Notes: generated by a model from the sequence alone, not told the origin. A stretch of 47,559 bases of DNA from Oscillospiraceae bacterium (GCA_902766785.1 CACXEO010000073.1:1-47559), one strand, 5' to 3'. Positions 1 through 9,046 are shown, counted from the first letter of the stretch. Numbers and translations: made by a program.

Positions 1-65
1 AAAATACATAAGGTTGGAACACAAGATAGGCGAAATGCCTTGAAAATACAGCGTTTTCAGAGGGT

Positions 66-332
66 TTAACAGATAAACTGGAATTTGATGAGTTTACAAT
101 GCCGATACAACGCCTCACAGCCGATGCCGCAGCCCAGCAGAACCGAGCCTACCCCCAAAAAGGCCAAAAGTTGAACCCACCAGATAAAGTACCATTTATG
201 GTCGAGATTAAAAAAGATACAATTGACAAAAAGGAGGAAAAACACTCCCATGAAAAAAATCCCGTAGCCCTTTGCCAATCCATTTGAGACACGATGAGAA
301 ATTCCTTTTTCTGACGCTGTTATTTTTTCCAT
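66..332 (-). CDS. Small two-helix membrane protein, unknown function
   Basis: An 88-residue protein with two clear hydrophobic segments (about residues 25-42 and 51-70) separated by a short aromatic-rich loop (HKWYFIWW), so it is probably an inner-membrane hairpin. I do not recognise a family. Its start lies 3 bp after the GtrA stop and its ribosome site (GAGGA) sits in the end of the GtrA gene, so it is the last visible gene of the GT2-GtrA operon. In serotype-conversion systems the third gene encodes a modifying glycosyltransferase, but this protein is far too small for that. It may be an accessory subunit or a decayed remnant. Real gene likely, function unknown. Confidence 0.6.
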   Translation of the reverse strand: MEKITASEKGISHRVSNGLAKGYGIFFMGVFFLLFVNCIFFNLDHKWYFIWWVQLLAFLGVGSVLLGCGIGCEALYRHCKLIKFQFIC

Positions 333-335
333 TTT

Positions 336-770
336 TTACTTTTCCTCTTCGTCTTGTTTAAATTTAAAAGCAAAAAAGCGTTGTCCCACATAGTTAAACA
401 AGGTATAGAGAATCATCCCGGCGAACATGGCGACCTGCTCCACGATTTTCTGCTCAAGCTTTATGGAAGAAAGCAGCCATGTGACGGCCGGTTGTGCCAG
501 GCTATAGGCCAGCAGATAACAAACAGCCACATTGACCGCAAATTTCAAAGCGGTCTTCCAAACTACATCTTCATTTTGAAAGGTAAACTTTTTGTTCAGC
601 ACATAACTCAGAACAGCGCCGAGCACATATGATATAGCCGACGAGCCCCAGTACCCAAACCCGGCTAAATTATAAAGAAGGAACATCACCACGGCACTGA
701 AAAGGGTGTTGAGCACACCGACAGCCAGGAACTTGACGAGCTTTAAATCAAAAAACCTATCCCTTGGCAT
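336..770 (-). CDS. GtrA-family membrane protein (polyprenyl-linked sugar flippase type)
   Basis: A 144-residue, four-helix GtrA/DPMS3-like protein. The N-terminal stretch LVKFLAVGVLNTLFSAVVMF and the later NKKFTFQ motif after helix 2 are typical of the family, as is the charged C-terminus. GtrA proteins are thought to flip undecaprenyl-phosphate-linked sugars, made by a partner GT2 enzyme, across the membrane. I chose the ATG at 770 over an upstream in-frame start at 851, because the longer version adds 27 non-family residues inside the upstream gene. With this start it overlaps the glycosyltransferase by 14 bp, which indicates translational coupling and a shared pathway. Confidence 0.85.
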   Translation of the reverse strand: MPRDRFFDLKLVKFLAVGVLNTLFSAVVMFLLYNLAGFGYWGSSAISYVLGAVLSYVLNKKFTFQNEDVVWKTALKFAVNVAVCYLLAYSLAQPAVTWLLSSIKLEQKIVEQVAMFAGMILYTLFNYVGQRFFAFKFKQDEEEK

Positions 771-1728
771 TTGTCGGATCCTCCCTGTCAAGATACTCAG
801 CAACCAGATAACGGGGACGTCCCTTGGTTTCGAGGTATATTTTCCCAACATACTCTCCGACTACCCCGATGGAAAGCAGAAGCAGTCCACCAATTGCCCA
901 GACCGAAGTGGCAACGCTAGCCCAGCCGGTCACAGTTTGTCCCATAAAGAAGCGGCAGATGATGTAGATCAACATGATAACACTGATAAAAAATACTAGG
1001 AACCCAAGCCAGGTAATGATACGTATCGGCCTAACACTCAGGGAAGTGATCCCCTCGAACGCGAAGGAAAGCATTTTTTTAAGCGGATATTTGCTCTTCC
1101 CCGCAAACCGCTCCGCCCGCTCGTAGGCTACAGTATCGGTTCGGTAGCCGATCATCGGGATGATTCCGCGCAGGAAGAGGTTGACTTCTTTAAACTCCGC
1201 CAGACCGTCCAACGCCCGTTTGCTCATCAGCCGGTAATCAGCATGGTTGAAAACAGTTTCCACCCCAAGAATCCTCATCAAACGGTAAAACCCCTCGGCG
1301 GTAAAGCGCTTGAAAAATGAATCCTTTTTCCGGCTGCTGCGTACGCCGTAGACAATATCGCAGCCGTCCAAATATTTTTCCACCATTTCATCCATGGCGT
1401 TTATATCGTCCTGTAGGTCGGCGTCCATTGAAATCACCATATCGGCCTCCGCCCTGACCGTCATCAAGCCGGCAAGAAGGGCGTTTTGGTGACCGCGGTT
1501 GCGGGTGAGATTTATTCCGCGGAACAGCTTATTTTCAAGGTGGAGGCCCGCAATCAGTTCCCAGGTCTTGTCTTTGGAACCGTCGTTTACAAAAACAACC
1601 CTGCTGTCTGCGGAAATCTTTTCGCGTTTTATCAAGTCCTCCATTTTACTCCGCAAACGGGCGGCCGTTTCAGGAAGCACCTCTTCCTCGTTGTAGCAAG
1701 GGATGACCACAAACAATTTGTTCTCCAA
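757..1728 (-). CDS. Family 2 glycosyltransferase (bactoprenol sugar transferase, GtrB/DPM1-like)
   Basis: A 323-residue membrane GT2 enzyme. It opens with VVIPCYNEEEVLPE, has the nucleotide-binding NDGSKDKTW and the metal-binding MDADLQDD (DxD) motif, and ends with two transmembrane helices (about 235-257 and 270-295), the layout of GtrB, ArnC and YkcC proteins. These load a sugar from a nucleotide donor onto undecaprenyl phosphate at the cytoplasmic face. The overlapping GtrA gene downstream is the usual flippase partner, so the pair probably modifies a cell-wall or surface polymer. The donor sugar cannot be told from sequence. Length is normal for the family. Confidence 0.9.
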   Translation of the reverse strand: MENKLFVVIPCYNEEEVLPETAARLRSKMEDLIKREKISADSRVVFVNDGSKDKTWELIAGLHLENKLFRGINLTRNRGHQNALLAGLMTVRAEADMVISMDADLQDDINAMDEMVEKYLDGCDIVYGVRSSRKKDSFFKRFTAEGFYRLMRILGVETVFNHADYRLMSKRALDGLAEFKEVNLFLRGIIPMIGYRTDTVAYERAERFAGKSKYPLKKMLSFAFEGITSLSVRPIRIITWLGFLVFFISVIMLIYIICRFFMGQTVTGWASVATSVWAIGGLLLLSIGVVGEYVGKIYLETKGRPRYLVAEYLDREDPTNAKG

Positions 1729-1848
1729 GCCTCTGCACGCCCTTTCGTCCGCAATTCTTTTTTAATGATAACAAATTAACTGCCAAAAGTAAATGGGTGA
1801 AACAATATTTCCTGTTTGGTATGGCCCTTTGAGGTGCTGGAAAATCAA

Positions 1849-1884
1849 AACAAGCCGGTTGCGGCAAGCATCCGGCTTGTTTTT
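1849..1884. terminator. Intrinsic terminator, both directions
   Basis: AACAAGCCGG at 1849-1858 pairs perfectly with CCGGCTTGTT at 1872-1881 and is followed by T-rich sequence on both strands. It closes the leftward uxaB-uxaA transcript beyond the pseudogene at 1921-2067. Confidence 0.8.
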
Positions 1885-1920
1885 CCTGTTTCTCAATAGA
1901 TTTGATAAGATTCAAGGCGT

Positions 1921-2067
1921 TCAGAGTATTCGGGAATCCAATATAGGGCAGACAGTAGACAACTGCCGCAGGATTTCCATCAGCTCCGGATCGGTTTCAC
2001 CTGCAACAGGGACAGGTGTTCTGAACAATTCCTCATACTTTTACCTGCTGCATTCAATCCGGTCCAT
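1921..2067 (-). pseudogene. Remnant of a carboxymuconolactone decarboxylase-like gene
   Basis: Thirty bp downstream of uxaA a strong ribosome site (GAGGAGG) precedes ATG at 2067. The reading frame gives MDRIECSR, an in-frame TAA at codon 9, then KYEELFRTPVPVAGETDPEL and a few more residues to a TGA at 1921. The segment around YEELF..PVP...DPELMEIL resembles the N-terminus of carboxymuconolactone decarboxylase-family (AhpD-like) proteins, which usually continue for another 60-80 residues that are absent here. The good ribosome site and position suggest it was once the last gene of the uronate operon. The family call rests on recall of the motif; that the frame is broken is seen directly. Confidence 0.5.
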
Positions 2068-2097
2068 CGTTATTCCTCCTCTTTCACAATTCAACTC

Positions 2098-3588
2098 CTA
2101 AAGGATCACGCCGTCTTTGAAAATGGAAAGATCGCGTTTATCAAGCATCTCCGATTTCGCCCGGACTTTCCCTGATGCCGTCCGCAAGATAAACTCATAG
2201 AATTCGGACGCCAGTTCGTCTATTGTTTCCCCGGATAACAACTGCCCCGCGTCGTAATCGATCCAATGCCGCTTTTTTTCAGCAAGCGGGGTGTTGCTGG
2301 AAATTTTCAGGGTGGGTACCGGGCATCCAAAAGGAGTCCCCCGTCCGGTGGTAAAGAGAACCATCACCGCACCGGAAGCCGCGAGCGCACAGGAGGCCAC
2401 CAGGTCATTTCCCGGGCCCTGCAGCAGGGAAAGCCCTTTTACAGAAACTTGCTCCCCATAGGAGAGGACATCTTCCACCGGGGCTAAGCCTGCTTTCTGA
2501 ACGCATCCAAGAGACTTTTCTTCAAGGGTGGTGATCCCGCCCTCTTTGTTCCCGGGAGAAGGGTTTTCGTCCACCCGTTCTCCGTACCGCATAAAATAGG
2601 ACTTAAAGCTGTTGATCAGGCCTACCGTTTTCTCAAAGACCGCTTCGCTCCGGCAGCGGTTCATCAAAAGCTGTTCCGCGCCGAACATTTCCGGCACTTC
2701 TGTCAGAAGCACGCTCCCGCCGCCAGCCGTCAGAAGGTCGGAAAAAGCGCCGACCAGAGGATTGGCGGTTATTCCGGAAAAGCCGTCCGAGCCCCCGCAT
2801 TTGAGCCCCACCACTAATTCAGATACCGAACATTCTTCTCTTTTCAAACGGGAAGCGGTTTCACAGAGTTCCCGCACCAATGACGCACCGGCCGCGACTT
2901 CATCGTCGCTGTCCTGGCAGTTGAGAAAACGGACCCGGCTTTTATCATACTCTCCCAGCACCTTTTTTAGCTCCGGGATGTTGTTGTTTTCACAGCCGAG
3001 CCCCAGCACCAAAACACCGCCAGCATTGGGGTGGCGGATCAGCCCTGAAAGAAATTTCTGAGTCATCAGCTGGTCGTCCCCCAACTGGGAACAGCCGTAA
3101 GGGTGACTGTAACTGAAAATCCCGTCAATACTGCCGCCCCGGTACTGCTGCGTTTGCTTCTCGATTTCCTTCGCAACGGCGTTGACACAACCGACTGTTG
3201 GGATAATCCAGATTTCGTTCCGGATTCCCACCCGGCCGTCCGGTCTGCGGTAGCCCCAAAAGGTTGCGCTCTGCGTTTTGCCCGCCGAAACTCCAGTAAA
3301 ATTTGGGTGGTAGCTGTATTCCAGCAGTCCGCCCAGCGAGGATTTCAAGTTGTGGCTGTGAACCCAGCCGCCCTTTAAAATATCCATCTTAGCCGTCCCG
3401 ATCGGACAGCCGTATTTGAACACCGGTTCCCCGGCAGTGATTCCACACAGGGCAAATTTATGCCCTGCCCTTACGTTGTCCCGGAGGATGATTTCCTCCC
3501 CACCCACTAGTACGGTATTCCCCCGGGTCAGATCGGTCAGGGCGACCGCTACCGTATCATTCGGGTGGATCTGCATTGCCTGTTTCAC
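2098..3588 (-). CDS. uxaA: Altronate dehydratase (altronate hydrolase)
   Basis: A 496-residue UxaA-family enzyme that dehydrates D-altronate to 2-keto-3-deoxygluconate in galacturonate breakdown. An N-terminal SAF domain (about 1-85) precedes the lyase domain. Family landmarks include RPDGRVGIRNE, HPYGCSQLG, GLGCENN, GLKCGGSDGFSGITANP and TTGRGTPFG, with the conserved cysteines expected to hold the metal. The start is GTG at 3588, whose GTGA overlaps the uxaB stop, with GGAGGG six bases upstream. Transcribed with uxaB from the divergent promoter region near 5.1 kb and presumably controlled by the neighbouring LacI-type regulator. Confidence 0.95.
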   Translation of the reverse strand: MKQAMQIHPNDTVAVALTDLTRGNTVLVGGEEIILRDNVRAGHKFALCGITAGEPVFKYGCPIGTAKMDILKGGWVHSHNLKSSLGGLLEYSYHPNFTGVSAGKTQSATFWGYRRPDGRVGIRNEIWIIPTVGCVNAVAKEIEKQTQQYRGGSIDGIFSYSHPYGCSQLGDDQLMTQKFLSGLIRHPNAGGVLVLGLGCENNNIPELKKVLGEYDKSRVRFLNCQDSDDEVAAGASLVRELCETASRLKREECSVSELVVGLKCGGSDGFSGITANPLVGAFSDLLTAGGGSVLLTEVPEMFGAEQLLMNRCRSEAVFEKTVGLINSFKSYFMRYGERVDENPSPGNKEGGITTLEEKSLGCVQKAGLAPVEDVLSYGEQVSVKGLSLLQGPGNDLVASCALAASGAVMVLFTTGRGTPFGCPVPTLKISSNTPLAEKKRHWIDYDAGQLLSGETIDELASEFYEFILRTASGKVRAKSEMLDKRDLSIFKDGVIL

Positions 3589-5057
3589 ACTTTTCCCTCC
3601 GCCAGCACGGCTTTCATCGCAGCCTCCATCCCCTGCTCGCGGATCATCCGCAGGTGGCTGCCGGCCTTTTCTGTAAAGGCGGGATAACGATTCAAATCCT
3701 CGCCCCAGAAATCGATCCGGGCCGCGGCAAGGGCTGTGAGTTCCTGTGCAGAAACGCCTGAATTTTCTTTGAAGAATGCAAGAACAGACTGGTCATCTAA
3801 AATTTCATACCATTCGCCGCCATGCTGTCCCATCCATTTTCCATCCCTCAATTCCCCGCCGCTGTAAAAAGCGAGAAGGGCGGCGAACGAAAAGGTCAAA
3901 AGCGCCGGAATTTTGCCGTTTTCCCTGTAACTGTCCTGGAAAGACGGCAAAATCCGCGCCTTCCACTTTGAAACGGAATTCAAAGTGATGGAAAGCAGGG
4001 CGTGGTCAACAAAGGGGTTTTCAAACCGCTCAAAGACCTTTTTCGCAAAGGCCTCCGCTTCCTCCTTCGGCAGAGGGACGGTGGGAACAATTTCGTCAAA
4101 AACAACCTTTGTCATAAAAGAACGGATCAACGGGTCATGCATCGCTTCCCGCACAATTTCCTTTCCGGCCAGAAAAGCCGCGGGGACGGTTGAGGTATGT
4201 GCACCGTTCAGGATGCGAACCTTGCGTTCCCTGTAAGGGCGCTGGTTATCGGTAAACAGAACCGGCTGGCCCGCCTTGTCAAGCGGAAGCCGGGCTGAGA
4301 TATCCCGTTCGCTTTCAATGACCCAAAAGCCGAACGGCTCGGCGGTATCTACCAAATCGTCCCGGTAGCCGAGCTCTTCCCAAAGCGCTTCGGCATTCCC
4401 TTTGGGATAACCCGTAACAATCCGGTCCACCAGGGTAGAGCAGAAAATGCAGGCCGATTTAATCCAGGCGGCAAAGCCCTCTTCCAGCTTCCAGATTTCC
4501 GCCAGCCGCAGAACGCATTCTCTTAGTTTCTCACCATTGCGCTCAATCAGCTCAACCGGGATGACGATAAGACCCTTGTCCGGATCGCCGTCAAAAAACC
4601 GGTACCGGTGCCAGAGAAACTGGGTCAGCTTGCCTGGATATGTATTGGGAGGACATGCCTCTAAAGAATCAGATTCATCGAGGACGATTCCGGCCTCAGT
4701 CGTATTTGAAACGACGAATTCCAGCGTATCAAGCTCAGCCAGTTTGATATAGTCCTCATATTCTGTGTAACAATCATACACACCTTGAATAGAAGTCACA
4801 ACCCTGTTTTCTACGGTCGGAACGCCGTTTTCACTCCCGCGGAGGGAAACCGTATAGAGGTTGTTCTGCCGGTGGAAAACCTCCAGGCTTCCGGCCGCAA
4901 TTGGCTTTATAATGGCGACGCCACAGTCCATTCTTCCCGTTTTATTGGCGGCGTCAATCATGTAATCAACAAAAGCGCGCAGAAAGTTCCCCTCACCAAA
5001 CTGGATCATCCTAACCGGATACTTTTTGGGGCTGAATAATTCGTTGATCGTTTTCAA
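3585..5057 (-). CDS. uxaB: Tagaturonate reductase (altronate oxidoreductase)
   Basis: A 490-residue member of the mannitol dehydrogenase/UxaB family that reduces D-tagaturonate to D-altronate with NADH. The N-terminal nucleotide-binding fold starts with VRMIQFGEGNFLRAFVDYMID. The C-terminal domain has RKVRILNGAHTS followed by DEIVPTVP, the catalytic-domain signature of this family. It supplies the substrate for UxaA, whose GTG start overlaps this stop by four bases. First gene of the leftward operon. A LacI-type palindrome lies 19 bp upstream of its ATG, between start and promoter, where a bound repressor would block it. Confidence 0.95.
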   Translation of the reverse strand: MKTINELFSPKKYPVRMIQFGEGNFLRAFVDYMIDAANKTGRMDCGVAIIKPIAAGSLEVFHRQNNLYTVSLRGSENGVPTVENRVVTSIQGVYDCYTEYEDYIKLAELDTLEFVVSNTTEAGIVLDESDSLEACPPNTYPGKLTQFLWHRYRFFDGDPDKGLIVIPVELIERNGEKLRECVLRLAEIWKLEEGFAAWIKSACIFCSTLVDRIVTGYPKGNAEALWEELGYRDDLVDTAEPFGFWVIESERDISARLPLDKAGQPVLFTDNQRPYRERKVRILNGAHTSTVPAAFLAGKEIVREAMHDPLIRSFMTKVVFDEIVPTVPLPKEEAEAFAKKVFERFENPFVDHALLSITLNSVSKWKARILPSFQDSYRENGKIPALLTFSFAALLAFYSGGELRDGKWMGQHGGEWYEILDDQSVLAFFKENSGVSAQELTALAAARIDFWGEDLNRYPAFTEKAGSHLRMIREQGMEAAMKAVLAEGKV

Positions 5058-5075
5058 AATGTTCCCTCCTCTAAT

Positions 5076-5089
5076 TGTAAGTGCTTACA
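5076..5089. promoter_or_regulatory. LacI-type operator 1 (TGTAAGTGCTTACA)
   Basis: A palindromic 14-mer TGTAAGTGCTTACA just upstream of uxaB. It differs from the site at 5176 at two central bases only. The outer half-sites TGTAAG/CTTACA match the style of operators bound by LacI-family uronate repressors such as ExuR. Binding by the adjacent regulator is inferred. Confidence 0.8.
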
Positions 5090-5175
5090 TTTTTAATTCT
5101 AACAGTTTCCAAATAATTGTCAACAACTTTTTAAAAACCTCTTGAATTTTTAAGGCAAAGCGGGTATCATTGTTT

Positions 5176-5189
5176 TGTAAGCCCTTACA
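5176..5189. promoter_or_regulatory. LacI-type operator 2 (TGTAAGCCCTTACA)
   Basis: The second palindrome lies 16 bp before the regulator's ATG and exactly 100 bp from operator 1, start to start. It is placed to repress the regulator-uxaC-GH4 operon. Two sites flanking a divergent promoter region would allow a tetrameric or paired repressor to loop the DNA. Confidence 0.8.
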
Positions 5190-5205
5190 ATTTTAGAGGT
5201 GTTTT

Positions 5206-6216
5206 ATGACCATTTATGATGTTGCAGAAAAAAGCGGTGTTTCTATTGCCACCGTTTCCCGCATTCTCAACGGCGGAAAAAACGTCAGCGAAAAGACCAG
5301 GCAGAAGGTGTTGGCCGTCATTGAGGAAGAGGGATATACGCCCAATATCTTTGCACGGGGGCTGGGACTGGACTCCATCCAGATGGTCGGCCTGCTCTGC
5401 ACCGATGTAGCCGACGCCTATTACGCCAAGGCGGTCTCCATTCTGGAAAATGAGCTCCACCAGAAGGGGTTTGACGTCCTTCTTTACTGCACCGGGAACC
5501 GGCCGGAAGATAAAAAGAAGTCTCTTCAAATGCTTTTGGAAAAACGGGTGGACGCCGTGATCCTGATCGGTTCCGCCTTCCGGGAGGAGACGGATAATTC
5601 CCACCTTGAGCAAGCGGCGAAACAGGTTCCCCTTTTTATTATCAACGGATTGGCGGAATTTCCCGGCGTCACCTGTGTTGCCTGTGATGAACACGGGGCA
5701 GTCATGCAGAATGTGGCGGAGCTTTATAAGCAGGGACGCCGCCGGATTCTCTACCTTTACGACGCACTGACCTACAGCGGCTTTCAGAAACTGGACGGCT
5801 ACCGGGACGGCCTGCAGAGCTGCGGCCTCCCATGGGACGAAGCGCTGGCCGTTCGGGTAGAAAAATCCCTATGGGACGCTAAAAGAGCCGTCTTTGAACT
5901 GTTGGAGGAGGGCATCGCTTTTGACGCGGTCATGGCTTCTGAAGACCTTCTCGCAGCGGGCGCGCAGAAAGCTTTACAACAAAAAGAAATAACTCTGCCG
6001 ATCATTGGGTTTAACAACTCCCTTATAGCCGAATGTGCCACCCCTTCACTAACCAGCGTTGACAATATGCTGGATACCCTCTGCCCCTACACCGTCGGAC
6101 TGCTTCTCCGCCTTCTCAAAGGCGGAGAGGCCCCCAATAAAACCGTCGTTTCCGCGAAGCTCGTGGAGCGCGAAACCTTTCAGTTATCCGAAGATAAAAA
6201 GGAGGAGACAACATGA
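5206..6216 (+). CDS. LacI-family transcriptional regulator of uronate catabolism
   Basis: A 336-residue LacI/GalR protein. The N-terminal helix-turn-helix (TIYDVAEKSGVSIATVSRIL, residues 2-21) and hinge are followed by a periplasmic-binding-protein-like effector domain. It sits between two palindromic operators and its stop overlaps the uxaC start (ATGA), so it is autoregulated and co-expressed with the enzymes it is expected to control. By analogy with ExuR and KdgR of Bacillus it probably represses until a uronate or a pathway intermediate binds; the ligand is inferred. Confidence 0.92.
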   Translation: MTIYDVAEKSGVSIATVSRILNGGKNVSEKTRQKVLAVIEEEGYTPNIFARGLGLDSIQMVGLLCTDVADAYYAKAVSILENELHQKGFDVLLYCTGNRPEDKKKSLQMLLEKRVDAVILIGSAFREETDNSHLEQAAKQVPLFIINGLAEFPGVTCVACDEHGAVMQNVAELYKQGRRRILYLYDALTYSGFQKLDGYRDGLQSCGLPWDEALAVRVEKSLWDAKRAVFELLEEGIAFDAVMASEDLLAAGAQKALQQKEITLPIIGFNNSLIAECATPSLTSVDNMLDTLCPYTVGLLLRLLKGGEAPNKTVVSAKLVERETFQLSEDKKEETT

Positions 6217-7607
6217 AGCCCTTTATGGACGAGGAGTTTTTACTCCAGACCGAAACAGCCCGTCAGCTTTTTCACGAATATGCAGAAAAGATGCCCGTTA
6301 TCGACTACCACTGCCACATCAACCCACAGGAGATTGCGGAAGACCGGGTATTTGAAAACATCACGCAGGTCTGGCTGGGTGGCGACCACTACAAGTGGCG
6401 GATGATCCGCTCGAACGGCGTTCCGGAGGAGGAGATTACCGGCTCTGCAAGCGACCGGATTAAGTTCCAGCGCTTTGCCGAGGCATTGCCCAAAGCAATT
6501 GGAAACCCGCTCTACCATTGGACCCACCTGGAACTTAAGCGCTATTTCGGGTATGACGGCGTTCTGAACGCCGAAACGGCAGAGGAGGTCTGGAACCTCT
6601 GCAACGAGAAGCTTAAAACCCTGAGCGTGCGCAAAATCATTGAGGCGTCTCGCGTAACGGCGATTGCCACTACCGACGATCCGGTGGACGATTTAAGGTG
6701 GCATAAAGCCATCCGTGACGACGCTTCCTTTCAAACCGCTGTCCTTCCCGCCTGGCGGCCCGATAAGGCGATGAACCTTGAAAAACCGGAATTTCCCGCA
6801 TATCTGGAGCAGCTTTCGCAGGCTTCAGGGGTTGCAATTCACCATTTCGGCGACCTTTGCGCGGCGCTTGAAAAGCGGCTTGATTACTTTGACTCCATGG
6901 GCTGCCGCGCGAGCGACCACGGCCTTAACGACGTAAATTTTGCCCCTGCCCCGGAAAAAGCGGTTGACGCAATCATGCAAAAAGCGCTTAAGGGAGAAAC
7001 CCTTTCCGCGCAGGAGATCGATACATACAAATACGCGGTTCTGCGCTGGCTTGGCGAAGAATACGCAAAACGCGGCTGGGTAATGCAGCTCCACTACGGC
7101 ACACTCCGCAACGCAAACTCCGCCCTTTATGAAAAGCTGGGGCCAGACACCGGCTTTGACTGCATTGGTACAACCGCGGGCACCGAGGGGCTCGTCCGCT
7201 TCTTAGACAGCCTGGACAACGCGGGGAAACTCCCCAAAACCATACTTTATTCCCTTAACCCCAACGACAACGCCGCGATTGGCACCGTGATTGGCTGCTT
7301 CCAGGGTACCGAAGCCTCCGGCAAACTCCAGCACGGCTCGGCCTGGTGGTTCAACGATACCAAAACAGGGATGGAAGCGCAGCTCGTAAGCCTTGCGAAC
7401 CTTTCGGTCCTGGGCAACTTTGTCGGAATGCTGACCGACTCCCGCAGCTTTTTAAGCTATACCCGCCATGAATATTTCCGCCGTATCCTTTGCAACCTGA
7501 TCGGAGGCTGGGTGGAAAACGGGGAATACCCGGATGACCAAGCCGTACTCAAACGGCTGGTTGAAGGGATTTCGTATAACAACGCCAAACATTACTTTGG
7601 GTTTTAA
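6213..7607 (+). CDS. uxaC: Uronate isomerase (glucuronate/galacturonate isomerase)
   Basis: A 464-residue UxaC of the amidohydrolase-fold superfamily. It converts D-galacturonate to D-tagaturonate and D-glucuronate to D-fructuronate. The metal-binding motif DYHCHINP lies near residues 31-38, and the family's MQLHYG segment and late GWVENGEYP region are present. Length matches the family (about 465). The ribosome site AAAGGAGGAG precedes the ATG, which overlaps the regulator stop. With UxaB and UxaA it forms the complete route from galacturonate to 2-keto-3-deoxygluconate. KDG kinase and aldolase are not in the window. Confidence 0.96.
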   Translation: MKPFMDEEFLLQTETARQLFHEYAEKMPVIDYHCHINPQEIAEDRVFENITQVWLGGDHYKWRMIRSNGVPEEEITGSASDRIKFQRFAEALPKAIGNPLYHWTHLELKRYFGYDGVLNAETAEEVWNLCNEKLKTLSVRKIIEASRVTAIATTDDPVDDLRWHKAIRDDASFQTAVLPAWRPDKAMNLEKPEFPAYLEQLSQASGVAIHHFGDLCAALEKRLDYFDSMGCRASDHGLNDVNFAPAPEKAVDAIMQKALKGETLSAQEIDTYKYAVLRWLGEEYAKRGWVMQLHYGTLRNANSALYEKLGPDTGFDCIGTTAGTEGLVRFLDSLDNAGKLPKTILYSLNPNDNAAIGTVIGCFQGTEASGKLQHGSAWWFNDTKTGMEAQLVSLANLSVLGNFVGMLTDSRSFLSYTRHEYFRRILCNLIGGWVENGEYPDDQAVLKRLVEGISYNNAKHYFGF

Positions 7608-7636
7608 GGGCCCGCAACAAGAAAGGAATGATTTCA

Positions 7637-9025
7637 ATGCGCTATGAAAACAACGCCGTAAAAGAACTAAAAGTCGCCTACATCGGCGGTGGCTCCCGCG
7701 GCTGGGCCTGGGGATTTATGACCGATCTCGCCACCGACCCGCAGCTTCAGGGAACGGTAAGACTCTATGACATCGACCGGGAAGCAGCCGAGCACAACAA
7801 AGTGATCGGCGATAAAATTTCCGCCCATCCGGACGCCGTCTCCAAATGGAACTACGAGGTTGCGGACAGCCTGAAAGACGCTCTGACCGGGGCCGACTTT
7901 GTCGTTATTTCGATTCTTCCGGGTACTTTTGAAGAAATGCGCTCCGACGTCCACACCCCCGAAAAATACGGGATCTACCAGTCGGTCGGCGACACGGTGG
8001 GCCCCGGCGGTTTCTTCCGCGCCATGCGAACCATCCCGATGTATGTCACCATTGCAGAGGCGATCCGGGATTACGCGCCGAAAGCGTGGGTCATCAATTA
8101 CACAAACCCCATGACTCTCTGCGTACGTACGCTGTATGAGATTTTCCCGCAGGTCAAAGCGTTCGGCTGCTGCCACGAAGTGTTCGGCACTCAAAAAATG
8201 CTCGCCAGTATGGTAGAGGAAATGTGCGGCGTCAAAGGGGTAACCCGCCAGGAAATCGACGTAAATGTTCTGGGAATCAACCATTTTACATGGATTGACC
8301 GCGCTTCTTACAAAGGAATAGACCTGTTCCCCATCTACCGGGAGTTTGCAAAGAAATACTATGAAACCGGTTATATGCGCGGAAAAGACGATAACTGGAT
8401 GAACAACACCTTCGCCTGTTCGCAGCGTGTAAAATTTGATTTATTCCTCCGGTACGGAATCATGGCGGCGGCAGGCGACCGTCATCTCTCCGAATTCTTG
8501 CCGCCGTGGTACTTAAAGGATCCGGAGACCGCTCACAAATGGGGATTCGGCCTCACCGCCGTTGACTGGCGGCTTGCCGACCTGAAAAACCGCCTTGAAC
8601 GGAGCGAAAACCTGCGTTCCGGCAAAGAGGAAATTTCTCTGAAAACCTCGGGCGAGGAAGGCCACCTGCTGATGAAAGCCCTTCTTGGCCTCGGCAACAT
8701 GGTAAGCAATGTAAACGTTCCAAACCGCGGACAGATCCCGAACCTGCCGCTCGGCGCGGTTGTGGAAACAAATGCCCTGTTCGGCCGCGACTACATCTCT
8801 CCAATCCAGGCCGGCGCGATTCCCGACAACGTCAATGCCTTGATCATGCCGCACGTCATCAACCAGGAAAACACCCTGAAAGCCGTTCTGGCCCGGGACA
8901 TTGACCTTGCGTTCTCCACCTTTATGGCAGACCCGCAGATGACACTGAGCTTGGAAGACGGAGAAAAGCTGTTCCGCGAGATGTTCGAAGGCACCAAAAA
9001 ATATTTGGATGGCTGGGATTATTAA
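7637..9025 (+). CDS. Family GH4 glycosidase, probably alpha-galacturonidase (LplD-like)
   Basis: A 462-residue NAD- and metal-dependent GH4 enzyme. The dinucleotide-binding segment VAYIGGGSRGW begins the protein. GVGDT-type positions (SVGDTVGPGGFFRA), NYTNPM, the metal-ligand region GCCHE and GINHFTW follow in order. Its position in a uronate operon points to the LplD/TM0752 branch, which hydrolyses alpha-linked galacturonides or glucuronides, rather than to phospho-glucosidases. No signal peptide, so it acts on imported oligosaccharides. I chose ATG 7637 (AAAGGA nine bases upstream) over ATG 7628, which abuts the ribosome site. No transporter is encoded beside it. Confidence 0.88.
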   Translation: MRYENNAVKELKVAYIGGGSRGWAWGFMTDLATDPQLQGTVRLYDIDREAAEHNKVIGDKISAHPDAVSKWNYEVADSLKDALTGADFVVISILPGTFEEMRSDVHTPEKYGIYQSVGDTVGPGGFFRAMRTIPMYVTIAEAIRDYAPKAWVINYTNPMTLCVRTLYEIFPQVKAFGCCHEVFGTQKMLASMVEEMCGVKGVTRQEIDVNVLGINHFTWIDRASYKGIDLFPIYREFAKKYYETGYMRGKDDNWMNNTFACSQRVKFDLFLRYGIMAAAGDRHLSEFLPPWYLKDPETAHKWGFGLTAVDWRLADLKNRLERSENLRSGKEEISLKTSGEEGHLLMKALLGLGNMVSNVNVPNRGQIPNLPLGAVVETNALFGRDYISPIQAGAIPDNVNALIMPHVINQENTLKAVLARDIDLAFSTFMADPQMTLSLEDGEKLFREMFEGTKKYLDGWDY

Positions 9026-9046
9026 AGGCTGACTGGGAGATATATT

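Noticed and set aside
7667..8284. 205-codon minus-strand frame inside the GH4 gene
   Set aside because: Shadow of the GH4 coding sequence.
9026..9046. Fluoride riboswitch before crcB
   Set aside because: Only about 20 bp separate the GH4 stop from the crcB start, too short for the aptamer.
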